This document shows positions 1 through 8,600 of a stretch of 32,957 nt of DNA, one piece after another. The position numbers and the translations under genes were made by a program. The notes under the pieces are model-generated. The model was not told where the DNA came from. It searched no databases and saw nothing but the letters and a program-made list of their open reading frames with translations. Every line of letters starts with the position of its first letter. The first letter of the stretch is position 1. Source of the stretch: Bacteroidales bacterium (GTDB lineage Bacteria; Bacteroidota; Bacteroidia; Bacteroidales; JAADJA01); the NCBI GenBank assembly GCA_020438105.1, contig JAGQVE010000026.1:20879-53835 (forward strand). Direction: 5' to 3'.

Positions 1-597
1 ACAAAATGTTATTCCCACCTGCCCGAAACCGGTTTCCACAAGCATCCTGATAACCCGGTAAGCAAGGTTTTTTGGGGTCGGGTGCCCCTGGAGTCTGCTA
101 CATCATTTTTCTTTTATAAAAAGGGAGGATCGGTTCAGCAGTTGATCCATGAAATGAAATACCGCGGGCATAAAGAAATTGGGGTTTATTTAGGTGAGGT
201 TTATGGTGCTCAGTTAAGAGGTGAAGACCATTTTCGGGATATTAAATTGATCATCCCGATTCCGCTGCACCCCAAAAAACAGAAAAAAAGAGGGTTTAAC
301 CAGGCTGCACTTTTCGGACGGGGGCTGGCCAATTCCCTAAATATTGAATTAGATACCAAAAGTGTGGTAAGGGTAGTAGAAACCTCTACTCAAACTAAAA
401 AAAGCAGGTATAAAAGATGGGAAAACGTGAGTGAAATTTTTCAGGTTAAGGACGAGGAAAAGCTCAGGGGGCAACATGTGTTGCTGGTGGATGATGTGAT
501 CACTACCGGTGCTACGATGGAGGCCTGCCTTCAAACCCTGATGAAGGTGCCTGAAATTAAATTGAGTGTGGCTTCCATTGCTTTTGCGCACCATTAA
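1..597 (+). CDS. ComF family phosphoribosyltransferase, 5' truncated by window edge
   Basis: The reading frame is open from base 1. The residues before the GTG at 82 (CYSHLPETGFH, then DNP and FWGR) are typical of the linker after the N-terminal zinc finger of Bacteroidota ComF proteins, so the true start lies upstream of the window. The C-terminal part is a type I PRTase fold. It has IIPIPLHPKKQKKRGFNQA, the basic stretch found in ComF/GntX proteins, and the PRPP-binding loop LLVDDVITTGAT near the end. In naturally competent bacteria ComF helps uptake of single-stranded DNA. In Bacteroidota its role is not established, so transformation is only an inference. A bidirectional hairpin follows directly after the stop. 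Family assignment is secure; substrate is unknown. Confidence 0.93.
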   Translation, partial: TKCYSHLPETGFHKHPDNPVSKVFWGRVPLESATSFFFYKKGGSVQQLIHEMKYRGHKEIGVYLGEVYGAQLRGEDHFRDIKLIIPIPLHPKKQKKRGFNQAALFGRGLANSLNIELDTKSVVRVVETSTQTKKSRYKRWENVSEIFQVKDEEKLRGQHVLLVDDVITTGATMEACLQTLMKVPEIKLSVASIAFAHH

Positions 598-628
598 AAA
601 ACCCGATTCGCAATTGAACCGGGTTTTT
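596..628. terminator. bidirectional intrinsic terminator between convergent genes
   Basis: An A-tract followed by CCCG, then an apical stem ttc/gaa, then CGGG and a T-tract forms a stem-loop with one internal mismatch. Both strands end in a run of T, so it can terminate the ComF transcript on the plus strand and the mini-protein/T9SS transcript (646-5266) on the minus strand. Confidence 0.8.
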
Positions 629-645
629 ATCTATGTTATGGAAAA

Positions 646-876
646 TTATGCGTGATTTTTTATAAAAGCTCTCATTTTCAAAATACCGTACAGAGCACCA
701 TACAATGCCATGGCAATTAATCCGCCGCCAACAGGCGCACCTCCAACGGGGGTTCCCCCACCCGTATTTGGATCTCCTCCCGGATCAGGGGGGGCATCGG
801 CCAGTGCTGGAATGGCGATTATTATGACAAACAGTGCGGTAAAAAATAGTAATTTTCTTAACTTTCTCATAGTCAT
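646..876 (-). CDS. mini-protein A1: signal peptide plus PID-CTERM-like sorting tail (subclass A)
   Basis: This is a 76-aa protein of four recognisable parts: a signal peptide ending near PALA-DAPP; a Pro/Gly-rich segment (DAPPDPGGDPNTGGGTPVGG); a motif APVGGGL; and a 14-residue hydrophobic stretch containing GALYG, followed by KMRAFIKNHA. The layout (motif, transmembrane segment, basic end) is that of exosortase/sortase-type C-terminal signals. I recall this type as NCBI's PID-CTERM class, but could not check. There is no cargo domain: after signal cleavage about 50 residues remain. The ATG overlaps the stop of the upstream T9SS gene by one base (TAATG), which points to translational coupling; an in-frame ATG two codons later (868-870) is the alternative start. 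It is closest to the mini-protein at 10080-10316. Function unknown. Confidence 0.85.
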   Translation of the reverse strand: MTMRKLRKLLFFTALFVIIIAIPALADAPPDPGGDPNTGGGTPVGGAPVGGGLIAMALYGALYGILKMRAFIKNHA

Positions 877-3800
877 TATTTTAAATATACTTTCCTATAA
901 TTGATTTTTTCATTTGTAATTACTGAAACAATATAATATCCGGAATTCTTCGGATTCAATACTTTCTGCATTTCACCATTCAAATCAGTGGAAATAACCT
1001 GTCGCCCGGATAAATCATAAAGGATCGCTTTACCCCATAGTAGTTTTTCAGAAGAAATTATTACGTTTTGATTTTTGCTATAAATGAATAATCCATCTGT
1101 ATTTGAGTAATCATCAGATGCTGGTGTTTCATTATATGAGAAGTAGAGCTTGAAACGGCTAACATTGTCAAGCGTTGACCCTGTAAATTTATAAACTGGA
1201 TTCGACTTAAGATTGATTATACTATGTTCTTTCTTATCTTCAAGAAAGACAGGAATTCCTTCAAAACCGGAAATGTTTGAAAGGCTTAGCTCAAAAATAC
1301 CATCCATTCCTGGTTCAAAAGATAGATTTAAAGGTTGGATTGGTAGAGTGCCCATTGCATTTATTGAAAGAATAAAACCGTCATCGGCCACTGAGAATAA
1401 TTGAGGATTATCAGGGTTTCCTTTTAATTTATATGCATCATATTGCTCGTCGAATCCGTTAGTTGCACCTTCGTTTATGTAAATGGCTGTTTCATCCTTA
1501 TATCCATTTCCCTGAACAGTCAATAATAGTGATTCGGGGCTATTTGTATTCTTTAGATTAGCAACATTTGTGTGAGTACGTGAAGCATCACTTATTTCAA
1601 GTAATCCTCCGGAAACATTGTTACAATGGACAAAAAATCCCTGGTGTGGTGGAATAATATTGGTTAAACCATTAACGCTGATACCTGAAACATATGAAGC
1701 ATATTGCGCCCCGGTCCATGTGTATATGGCATTGTCCACATTGGTTTTTGTCCATCCGGTACCATCCCAATTAACGGATGAAGGATAGGGGTTGCCAACC
1801 AGGTTATAACCCTTATCAGGGAATGCCGATCCAGGAGAATTGGTAATGGCCAGTGATCGGGTTCCTGAATTTAATGTTCCTGTAAAATTAAGGGTCGCAT
1901 CACTACTGGGCCATACCGAATAACCCATCAGGTCGGTAGAAAGTATTGAATCTGCACTTACTACCCATTCCCAAACACCATCCACTTCATTCCACCACTG
2001 CATAAATAAACCTGCGAATACACTTGTATTTGCATCATCAATCGGAAGTCCAACAAAGTTCCATCTGCCCTGTGGGATAAAAGCTTCTACTGTTGCGTTG
2101 ATACCTGATGATTCAATCAATGATCCGTTACCAGTGGCATCAGACCTGATGTTAACTGTACCATCATTTGTAAAACTTCCATTTACTGTCAGGGAGCCAC
2201 TTACTTCAATTTCAAGACTTCCCCCGTTTTCAATTACTATGTCATTGCAAACAGCACCAGAAGTTACAATTGGATTTGGGGCTTTTGCACCACTTACATC
2301 TGGAATCAAGACATCCTGATCTGCTGCCGGAACTCCGTTATCCCAGTTACCTGTATCGTTCCAGTCTGAACTAATGGCGCCGGTCCAGGTGGTGAAAAGC
2401 CCTTCATTCATGGCGCCGGGAGTTCCTAAGTCTCCGCTTCCGTAAGGTGTTACCGATTCAAACCAGTTAGTTCCGGTATCGTTATCAGTTGTATTAAATT
2501 TAGAAGGATTTAATGACATTGAAGCTCCGTTTGGATCAGGCCAGTTAGGCCCGCCATCATAGGCTATTTCGTCAATAATTGTTGTTCCGTCGGACATTAC
2601 AAGCAAAATTTCATCATCTGAATTTCCAAGGGTAAAACCACTATATTGGTAATCCACATTCACACCACCATTTGTTCCTGTATTTGCATTGATACCGAAA
2701 ACCAAAAATCCACCCGCGGATATAATTAATGGTCCTCCATTATTAATGGTATGGCTATCGGAACCAAGATCTTTGATTATCCATCCATTCAAATCAACGG
2801 CGGAGGATCCTCCATTGTAAATTTCAAACCATTCGCCATCAGCATCAGCTACGGCAGCTGGATTTTGCATTACTTCCGTTATAACCAAATCTGTGGTGTT
2901 TCCGGTTCCTTCTGTTATTGCATCAGTTTGGGGCGCACCATCCACCTTATAATTGATAGTGCCGTTGCTACCGTTATAACCAAATATTTTAAAGTAATAA
3001 TGCGTGGCCTGACTAAGTCCTGAAAACTGGTAAATCTCAACTCCGGCATCTGTATTCTGAACAAGCAAACTATTTGCTTCTGCAACACCATCCAGCGGAT
3101 TTTCAATGGCCGCATAACTCACGTTGCTCCCTTTGAGGAGGTAGTGGGCAGCATCCGAATCACTCCAGGTTACTGTAATCTGGGAGCTTGAGTTTGCTGT
3201 GGCTGTTAATCCTGATGGATTATTGGTTGGTTCAGGAGCAAGCACAACACCCGAACAATTCACAGTTTTAGTTGTAGCTCCAGTGGATGTAATATTGATT
3301 TGCTCGCTATAAGAGCCTGATGCAAGGCCTGCTTTGAGTCGTACATAGATGGTTGTAGGGTTGACGATTCCGGCAGATTGGGCAAGGACAATATCCGACG
3401 ATTGGAAGCTGGTGTTATTTATTGAAATTTCATAATTAACGGGAGGGGAAACAATAATATCATTGGTTAAATCGGTTCCGGAGGCATTAAATGACTGAGA
3501 TGATGAAGGCCCTCCTCCAATGGTGTATGTGAAATTTTCCAGCAGGGCAGGGTCCACTGATATAAGTGGAATACTTGATGAATAATCGGTAACAGAGAAA
3601 TTATCGATAATTAAATGACCAGGATTGTTATCATTCAGTACCCGAATGTAAACGGGGGATGATTCATCATTTACATCAAAATTAAATGTTTGAAAATTTA
3701 TACCTGAAAATGTTTGAGTGGAAATACTTGTCCAGCTTATGTTATCATAACTTTTCAAAACTTCGAAAGTACCCCCTCCTGTATTTAATTCGCGGTAAAC

Positions 3801-4106
3801 GAATGAAATTGTTCCACAGGTATTAAGTGGCGGAGTAGTTATATTAGCTCCTGAAACGTCATCGTTAATACGGGCTGCATGACCGGTACCTCCAAAGGAA
3901 GCTGACGATGTTTCCTGATAAACCTGCTGTGTTGTCCAGTCGCCGGTGGCTAGTGTCTGGGTGCCATTTGTATATGAGGTTGCCAGCCCGATATCAAAAT
4001 TTTCAGTCCAGGAATCTTTGGATTGTCCGAAAAGGCTCCCTGTGAAAAGCGTGAAAAGCAATAAAGAAATGTGGGCCTGTATATAATATTTCATTGATCT
4101 GATCAT
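876..4106 (-). CDS. giant secreted multidomain protein with lamin-tail domain and T9SS type A C-terminal signal
   Basis: This 1076-aa protein is exported by signal peptide (cleavage after about SLFGQ) and then by the type IX system. Visible parts in order are: a jelly-roll-like domain (about 30-175); an Ig-like domain (about 183-285); an FN3-like domain ending in YYFKIFGYNG (about 297-395); a lamin-tail domain beginning VITEVMQNP with GEWFEIYN (about 405-562); a module beginning TWTGAISSDWNDTGNW; a region with LVGNPYPSSVNW and GWTKTNVDNAIY (about 680-830); and a type A sorting domain over the last 80 residues, ending GYYIVSV then RKVYLK. Start choice is uncertain between 4106 and the ATG at 4094 (MKYYIQ); an AGGGAAAG sits just upstream. 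It is 17 bases downstream of the nuclease gene and overlaps the following mini-protein, so one operon is likely. No catalytic domain is recognisable; an adhesive or structural surface role is inferred. Confidence 0.9.
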   Translation of the reverse strand: MIRSMKYYIQAHISLLLFTLFTGSLFGQSKDSWTENFDIGLATSYTNGTQTLATGDWTTQQVYQETSSASFGGTGHAARINDDVSGANITTPPLNTCGTISFVYRELNTGGGTFEVLKSYDNISWTSISTQTFSGINFQTFNFDVNDESSPVYIRVLNDNNPGHLIIDNFSVTDYSSSIPLISVDPALLENFTYTIGGGPSSSQSFNASGTDLTNDIIVSPPVNYEISINNTSFQSSDIVLAQSAGIVNPTTIYVRLKAGLASGSYSEQINITSTGATTKTVNCSGVVLAPEPTNNPSGLTATANSSSQITVTWSDSDAAHYLLKGSNVSYAAIENPLDGVAEANSLLVQNTDAGVEIYQFSGLSQATHYYFKIFGYNGSNGTINYKVDGAPQTDAITEGTGNTTDLVITEVMQNPAAVADADGEWFEIYNGGSSAVDLNGWIIKDLGSDSHTINNGGPLIISAGGFLVFGINANTGTNGGVNVDYQYSGFTLGNSDDEILLVMSDGTTIIDEIAYDGGPNWPDPNGASMSLNPSKFNTTDNDTGTNWFESVTPYGSGDLGTPGAMNEGLFTTWTGAISSDWNDTGNWDNGVPAADQDVLIPDVSGAKAPNPIVTSGAVCNDIVIENGGSLEIEVSGSLTVNGSFTNDGTVNIRSDATGNGSLIESSGINATVEAFIPQGRWNFVGLPIDDANTSVFAGLFMQWWNEVDGVWEWVVSADSILSTDLMGYSVWPSSDATLNFTGTLNSGTRSLAITNSPGSAFPDKGYNLVGNPYPSSVNWDGTGWTKTNVDNAIYTWTGAQYASYVSGISVNGLTNIIPPHQGFFVHCNNVSGGLLEISDASRTHTNVANLKNTNSPESLLLTVQGNGYKDETAIYINEGATNGFDEQYDAYKLKGNPDNPQLFSVADDGFILSINAMGTLPIQPLNLSFEPGMDGIFELSLSNISGFEGIPVFLEDKKEHSIINLKSNPVYKFTGSTLDNVSRFKLYFSYNETPASDDYSNTDGLFIYSKNQNVIISSEKLLWGKAILYDLSGRQVISTDLNGEMQKVLNPKNSGYYIVSVITNEKINYRKVYLK

Positions 4107-4123
4107 TAAAATTCTTTCCCTGA

Positions 4124-5266
4124 TTAGTTTGCCTGAATGCTGACTTGCTGTATAGTCCCATCTATTTTATAATCGATGGAGCTTCCATCTCCGGTATATC
4201 CAAATACTTTAAAATAGTAAGTTGTTCCTTCGGTTAATCCGCTAAATGTGCAGGTTTCCACACCATAGGCAACATTCTGATTCCAAAAATCATCACTCAC
4301 TGAAATTCCGTCGGATGGGTTAACGATATTTTCAAATCCAACATCACTCATTCTGATTAAATATCCGTTTGGCATAACTCCTCCGCTAGCGTCTATCCAT
4401 GTAAGTGTAATGTTGTGCGCCGAAAAGTCAGTTGCCTGGCTCACCGGTTCCGAATCAAATCCGGCACCCCAAACCAAGCCTACATATTCAGGATGATCAA
4501 TAAAAGGGTTGCGGTTATTTTGAATGGCATAAACTGCGTTGTTCCGGTCAATTTCTTTCTGACTCACCGGGTCCAGAATGTGCCAAGCCATTATCATATC
4601 TAAAAACCAGCTTTCGTAAGCAGGGTAGGATGTTCCGTTTAAAACCGCGTCGCCGTTTGAATTGTTGTTTTCCCAATTGGCAATGATATCCGAGTAACGT
4701 GTTGCCATATAAAAATAATTTCGCGCAAAATCACCTTTGTATTCATCAGCCGGTTCAAATACTATTCCTGAATAACCCACTACACTGCATGGACCAAGTT
4801 GTGACCCATTACCTGAAGTGTAGGAGGGTGAATTTGTTTCCCCGTAAGGATAGTTTGAACGAATCCCGTTTACGTAGCCATCAGTGGGTACAATTTGGAA
4901 AAGGTCGGTATACATGGGTGATGCATCATTGAACCAACTGGAAGGGAATGAGTGTTCGCGGTTATAGCAATCACATTCACTACCGAAAGTTCCGCATTGA
5001 TCACCTCCCAAAGTAAATCCGCATATTGCATACATATCCCAAACCACTCCTCCTCCGGCATTATCTGTTGTTGAAAAAGCCGTCCATAAGGCACTATATG
5101 AAATGGAGTTATGGTTATCGATTATATTGTGTAAGGCAATTTGAAGCTGCTCCCCACTTAATCCATTAGCGTCATCGTAATATCCTGATGGAATTTGAGC
5201 ATCAACAAAGTTGAATATAGCGAAAAAGATCCCTGGGATCAGTATAAAAATCTTCTTAAAAAACAT
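4124..5266 (-). CDS. secreted endonuclease I family nuclease with C-terminal FN3-like domain
   Basis: This protein belongs to the EndA/NucM (endonuclease I, PF04231-type) family of beta-beta-alpha-metal nucleases, which degrade DNA outside the cytoplasm. The catalytic signature NREHSFPSSWF is present, followed by TDLFQIVPTDGYVNGIRSN and later ARNYFYMATRY and WHILDPVSQKEIDRNN. I place the start at the ATG at 5264-5266, which gives MFFKKIFILIPGIFFA, a clean signal peptide ending VDAQ; the longer frame to 5317 adds 17 residues that spoil it. The last 100 or so residues form an FN3-like domain whose end (YYFKVFGYTGDGSSIDYKIDG) closely resembles the FN3 of the downstream T9SS protein. No T9SS C-terminal domain is visible, so it probably stays periplasmic or leaves another way. 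First gene of the unit ending at 646. Confidence 0.93.
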   Translation of the reverse strand: MFFKKIFILIPGIFFAIFNFVDAQIPSGYYDDANGLSGEQLQIALHNIIDNHNSISYSALWTAFSTTDNAGGGVVWDMYAICGFTLGGDQCGTFGSECDCYNREHSFPSSWFNDASPMYTDLFQIVPTDGYVNGIRSNYPYGETNSPSYTSGNGSQLGPCSVVGYSGIVFEPADEYKGDFARNYFYMATRYSDIIANWENNNSNGDAVLNGTSYPAYESWFLDMIMAWHILDPVSQKEIDRNNAVYAIQNNRNPFIDHPEYVGLVWGAGFDSEPVSQATDFSAHNITLTWIDASGGVMPNGYLIRMSDVGFENIVNPSDGISVSDDFWNQNVAYGVETCTFSGLTEGTTYYFKVFGYTGDGSSIDYKIDGTIQQVSIQAN

Positions 5267-5330
5267 GTTGTTATTTGGTATTAACGAGGGATTGCAAATG
5301 TAAGAAAAGCCAATCATAACGGGCTTTTCT

Positions 5331-5346
5331 CAAAACTTAAGTTTTG
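5331..5346. repeat. 16-bp palindrome upstream of the nuclease gene
   Basis: CAAAACTTAAGTTTTG is a perfect inverted repeat lying 65 bases upstream of the chosen endonuclease start and 15 bases from the large terminator palindrome. It could be an operator for the nuclease/T9SS/mini-protein unit. Nothing else in the sequence confirms binding, and AT-rich palindromes of this size arise by chance. Confidence 0.35.
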
Positions 5347-5360
5347 CTTAATTATTAACA

Positions 5361-5396
5361 AAAAAGCGCATGTGTAAATTTACACATGCGCTTTTT
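5361..5396. terminator. perfect 36-bp palindromic terminator between two T9SS units
   Basis: A-tract, GCGCATGTGTAAA, its exact reverse complement, and a T-tract form an uninterrupted 36-bp palindrome centred at 5378/5379. Each strand presents a GC-containing stem followed by five T. It lies 18 bases after the stop of the mini-protein at 5414-5632 and ends that minus-strand unit before the nuclease promoter. Confidence 0.85.
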
Positions 5397-5413
5397 ACAT
5401 CCGAAATCGTTTA

Positions 5414-5632
5414 CTACTTTTTGTAGTTCCAAACTTTTTTGGCACCGTAAACAGATCCCATTGCGATTAACATGATGAGACCGCCATCAATAGGAGCACC
5501 TCCACCAACAGGGGTGTTTCCTGATCCGGGGTCACCGCCTCCATTGGGATGTGGAGGATTTTGAGCTAACATCACCAGCGGAGCTGTCATCAGAAATGCA
5601 ACGATTGTGATTGTTTTAATTGCTTTTTTCAT
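5414..5632 (-). CDS. mini-protein B1: signal peptide plus PID-CTERM-like sorting tail (subclass B)
   Basis: The product is 72 aa. A signal peptide (MKKAIKTITIVAFLMTAPLV, cleavage near MLA-QN) is followed by QNPPHPNGGGDPGSGNTPVG, then GGAPIDGGL, a 13-residue hydrophobic stretch with GSVYG, and the basic end KKVWNYKK. Its P-I-D tripeptide fits the name of the PID-CTERM class. It lies 24 bases downstream of the 1114-aa T9SS gene with no terminator between them and just before the 36-bp palindrome, so it is the last gene of that unit. It aligns without gaps to the mini-protein at 9872-10087 across the Pro/Gly segment and the sorting tail. As with its relatives, there is no cargo domain and the function is unknown. 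Confidence 0.87.
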   Translation of the reverse strand: MKKAIKTITIVAFLMTAPLVMLAQNPPHPNGGGDPGSGNTPVGGGAPIDGGLIMLIAMGSVYGAKKVWNYKK

Positions 5633-5656
5633 TTTGTTGGTTTTTATAGGTTAAAA

Positions 5657-8600
5657 TTATTGAATATTCACTTTTTTGGTTGCGATCTCTGAATCACATA
5701 CAACCTTAATAATGTAATTTCCGCGTTGATCGATAGCGAATTGATTTGTACCGCTTGTGAGGTTATAAGTGTTAACCAATTGACCGGTCATATTATAAAC
5801 CTGGGCAATACCATGATTCGAAATCATGTGAATATATACATTATTATTATAAGCATAAATATTATTAACCGATGCATTCAGCTCATCAGTTGATAAAGCT
5901 GTAAAATGGAGTACAAAACGATTAACTTCGTCACTTGTTGAATAACTGAAAGTGTATGAACTGGTTGCCAGATTAGTTACGATTCCAGTAAATGTATCTT
6001 CCAGCCATACTTCAGCAATCTCATTGATATCAACTGCTTCAATTGTATATTGACCATTAACACCACAATGGAAACCTAACTGAACTGTTTCAGTTTCCGG
6101 CAGCGCATTGTAGGCCAGATTTTTGTCAGCAATTGAATAAATTTGTGGATACTCATAATCACCGGCAGCAAGTTTTAATCCGTCGAACTGACCTTCAAAC
6201 TGAGCAGTTGCATTTTCATCAAAACGAACCACCATTTCATCAGTTCTGTCATTTCCGGTAGCAGCGAGTTTTACATAATTTGAAACAGTGCTTTTGAGGT
6301 ATGGAGTTGTTGTATTGGTTCTTGCATCGTTATCAATCATTAATGTTCCAGTTGTAAATCCTGAAGTAACCTCTACAAAGAATCCCTGTCCGGGTCCAAC
6401 AATATTTGATCCACCATTAATACCCGGGCCTGGTGAAATATATTGTGCCCAGCTTCCTCCGTTTTCTGACCATATTGACGCGTCAACATTTGTTTTTGTC
6501 CAACCTGAACCTGCTTCCCAATCAATTGAAGAGGGGTAAGGGTTACCATAATAGTTGAAGCCTGCAAAAGATCCAGCTCCTGTACGACTTAAATTATCAA
6601 CAGATCCGAAAGAACCAGCATTCAAAACACCTTCCTGCATGAAATTATAACCAGTTACCGGTGGAGTAGCATTAGCACCATCAGGAAATACAGCATATCC
6701 TTGAGTTGCCATTAGCGCAGTATTTACATCAACAATTTCATAATATCCGCTCTCCGGATCCGCATTGTTTGCTTCACTATGTCCATACAGATATACATCT
6801 AAACCTGTACTTCCTGCCAAATGGAAAATATTAGCAGTTTGTCCCTGAACAGATGGTGAGAAGCTATGGTATGTATCAGCTGAAATATATTTTTCAACAG
6901 TAGCTGTGCCAAGCATGATCAGGTTTCCATATTCGATGAATGAGGCATCTCCTGAAGCATCAGATTGAACCAGAATATTATTACACATGGCTGTTCCGCC
7001 AGTTGTCTTAGGATAATTTGTCAATCCGGTAGGGATAATTGCATCTGAATTATAACCGGGTACATCATTACTCCAGTTGCCACCATCAAACCAGTTATCG
7101 TTAACTGCACCAGTCCATGTAGTAGATGCAGCTGATTCATAAATATTAAGATAAGCAGAATTATTATTCCATTGACCACCGTAGCCGCCATAGTGGTAAG
7201 GTCCACCTAAATAACTCCATCTGGCTACTACATAATAAGTTCCAGGAGCCATGGGTACATCCGCGCCTAAAAGACCTTTATATTCATCGTTATCGCCAGA
7301 GTCTCCAAAATAATTTAAAGGTATATAAGTGAAATTATCACTTGTAGAGGGATCCTCGTCAATCAAGCTGTAACCAACCCAACATTCAATTCCTGCACCC
7401 TGTCCGCCACCACTTGTAACTCCAGCTTTGTATGCTTGTGCATAAACCTCTGCGTTGTACCATGAAGGCATAACTTCAAAAGAAACCCACTGTAAATTGT
7501 ACCAATCTAAAGTCTCACCAATTACTATATTATCAACACTCCAACGGGTAGGGCTGTCGGTAGATAAATATTTAAATGCAATGTAAACCATAGAACCGGA
7601 AATACCAGTAAGGTCGATATTTCCCGATGGGGCAGAAACTTCTGATGAATTATTGATTCCTGTTGGTTGATTGTAGGTTAATTCAACCCAGGTATATCCG
7701 GATGGATCGCCCAGGCCGGGATAATCTGAAGAATAGAAAAGTTTCAGGTAGTTGTTTGCATCATTAGTTCCGTATTGTGCATAGGTGTTGAATGTCATCA
7801 CCTCATAGGAATAGCTATCAAAATCAATTCCGGGAAGAATGAGCCAGTCTTCTTCTGGATTGTCACCACCAAATCCATTTGCAGAAACCTGCTGACCACC
7901 TGAATAGTAATACCAGGTTTTAATACCAGCAACATTAAATGTGTAGCAATCGCCAAATCCAGTTGCAAAATCTTCAACATATGGAAGGGCAGTAGTTGCA
8001 GGGTCGTTAACAGTATAGCTAAACTCACCCGCAGTAGTTGATTCCGGTTCATCATCAGTGGCAACTATTTCATAATAAACAGTTGTTCCATCTGCTTGTG
8101 CAGGAATATCAGTATCAGTAGTGTAGGTATCTCCACCTGTATTTGACATTAAGATTGTAGTTCCCAAACTGCCTGAAGTGGTTCCCCAGTGGAGTTCAAC
8201 ACCGGTGATACTACCATCAGTATCCGTAACGTCTGCAGAAACTGAAACAGCATCTGAGGATGTGATATCTATTGCAGGGGTGGTTGAAATATTGGTTACG
8301 ACAGGTGGAATATTGCCACCTACAGTAAACGGACTTGTGCTTATAGGTAAAATCAATTCACCGTTAGAGTCTTCTGTTGTCCAATTTGTATTACTTCCTA
8401 ATAGTGACAAGTAATCTGCGAAGGATGATAGACCATTTCTTAAACCACTGTAATAACCACCATCTGGACTACCTGAAGAATAAAATTCGATAAATGTTGT
8501 TCCCGATGCAAGACCAGTTTGACTAAAGTTTGCACCTTCAACACCAGCAGCGTTCTGAATACCAGCAAGCCATGCCGTAATATTGTCTCCATCTGGGCTT

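Noticed and set aside
710..904. Plus-strand frame opposite the A1 mini-protein, proline-rich
   Set aside because: It is the antisense of the Pro/Gly segment; glycine codons read as proline on the other strand. The minus strand has a signal peptide, a conserved tail and three relatives.
5267..5317. Upstream 17-residue extension of the endonuclease
   Set aside because: It would place polar residues ahead of the signal peptide; the ATG at 5266 gives a normal signal sequence.
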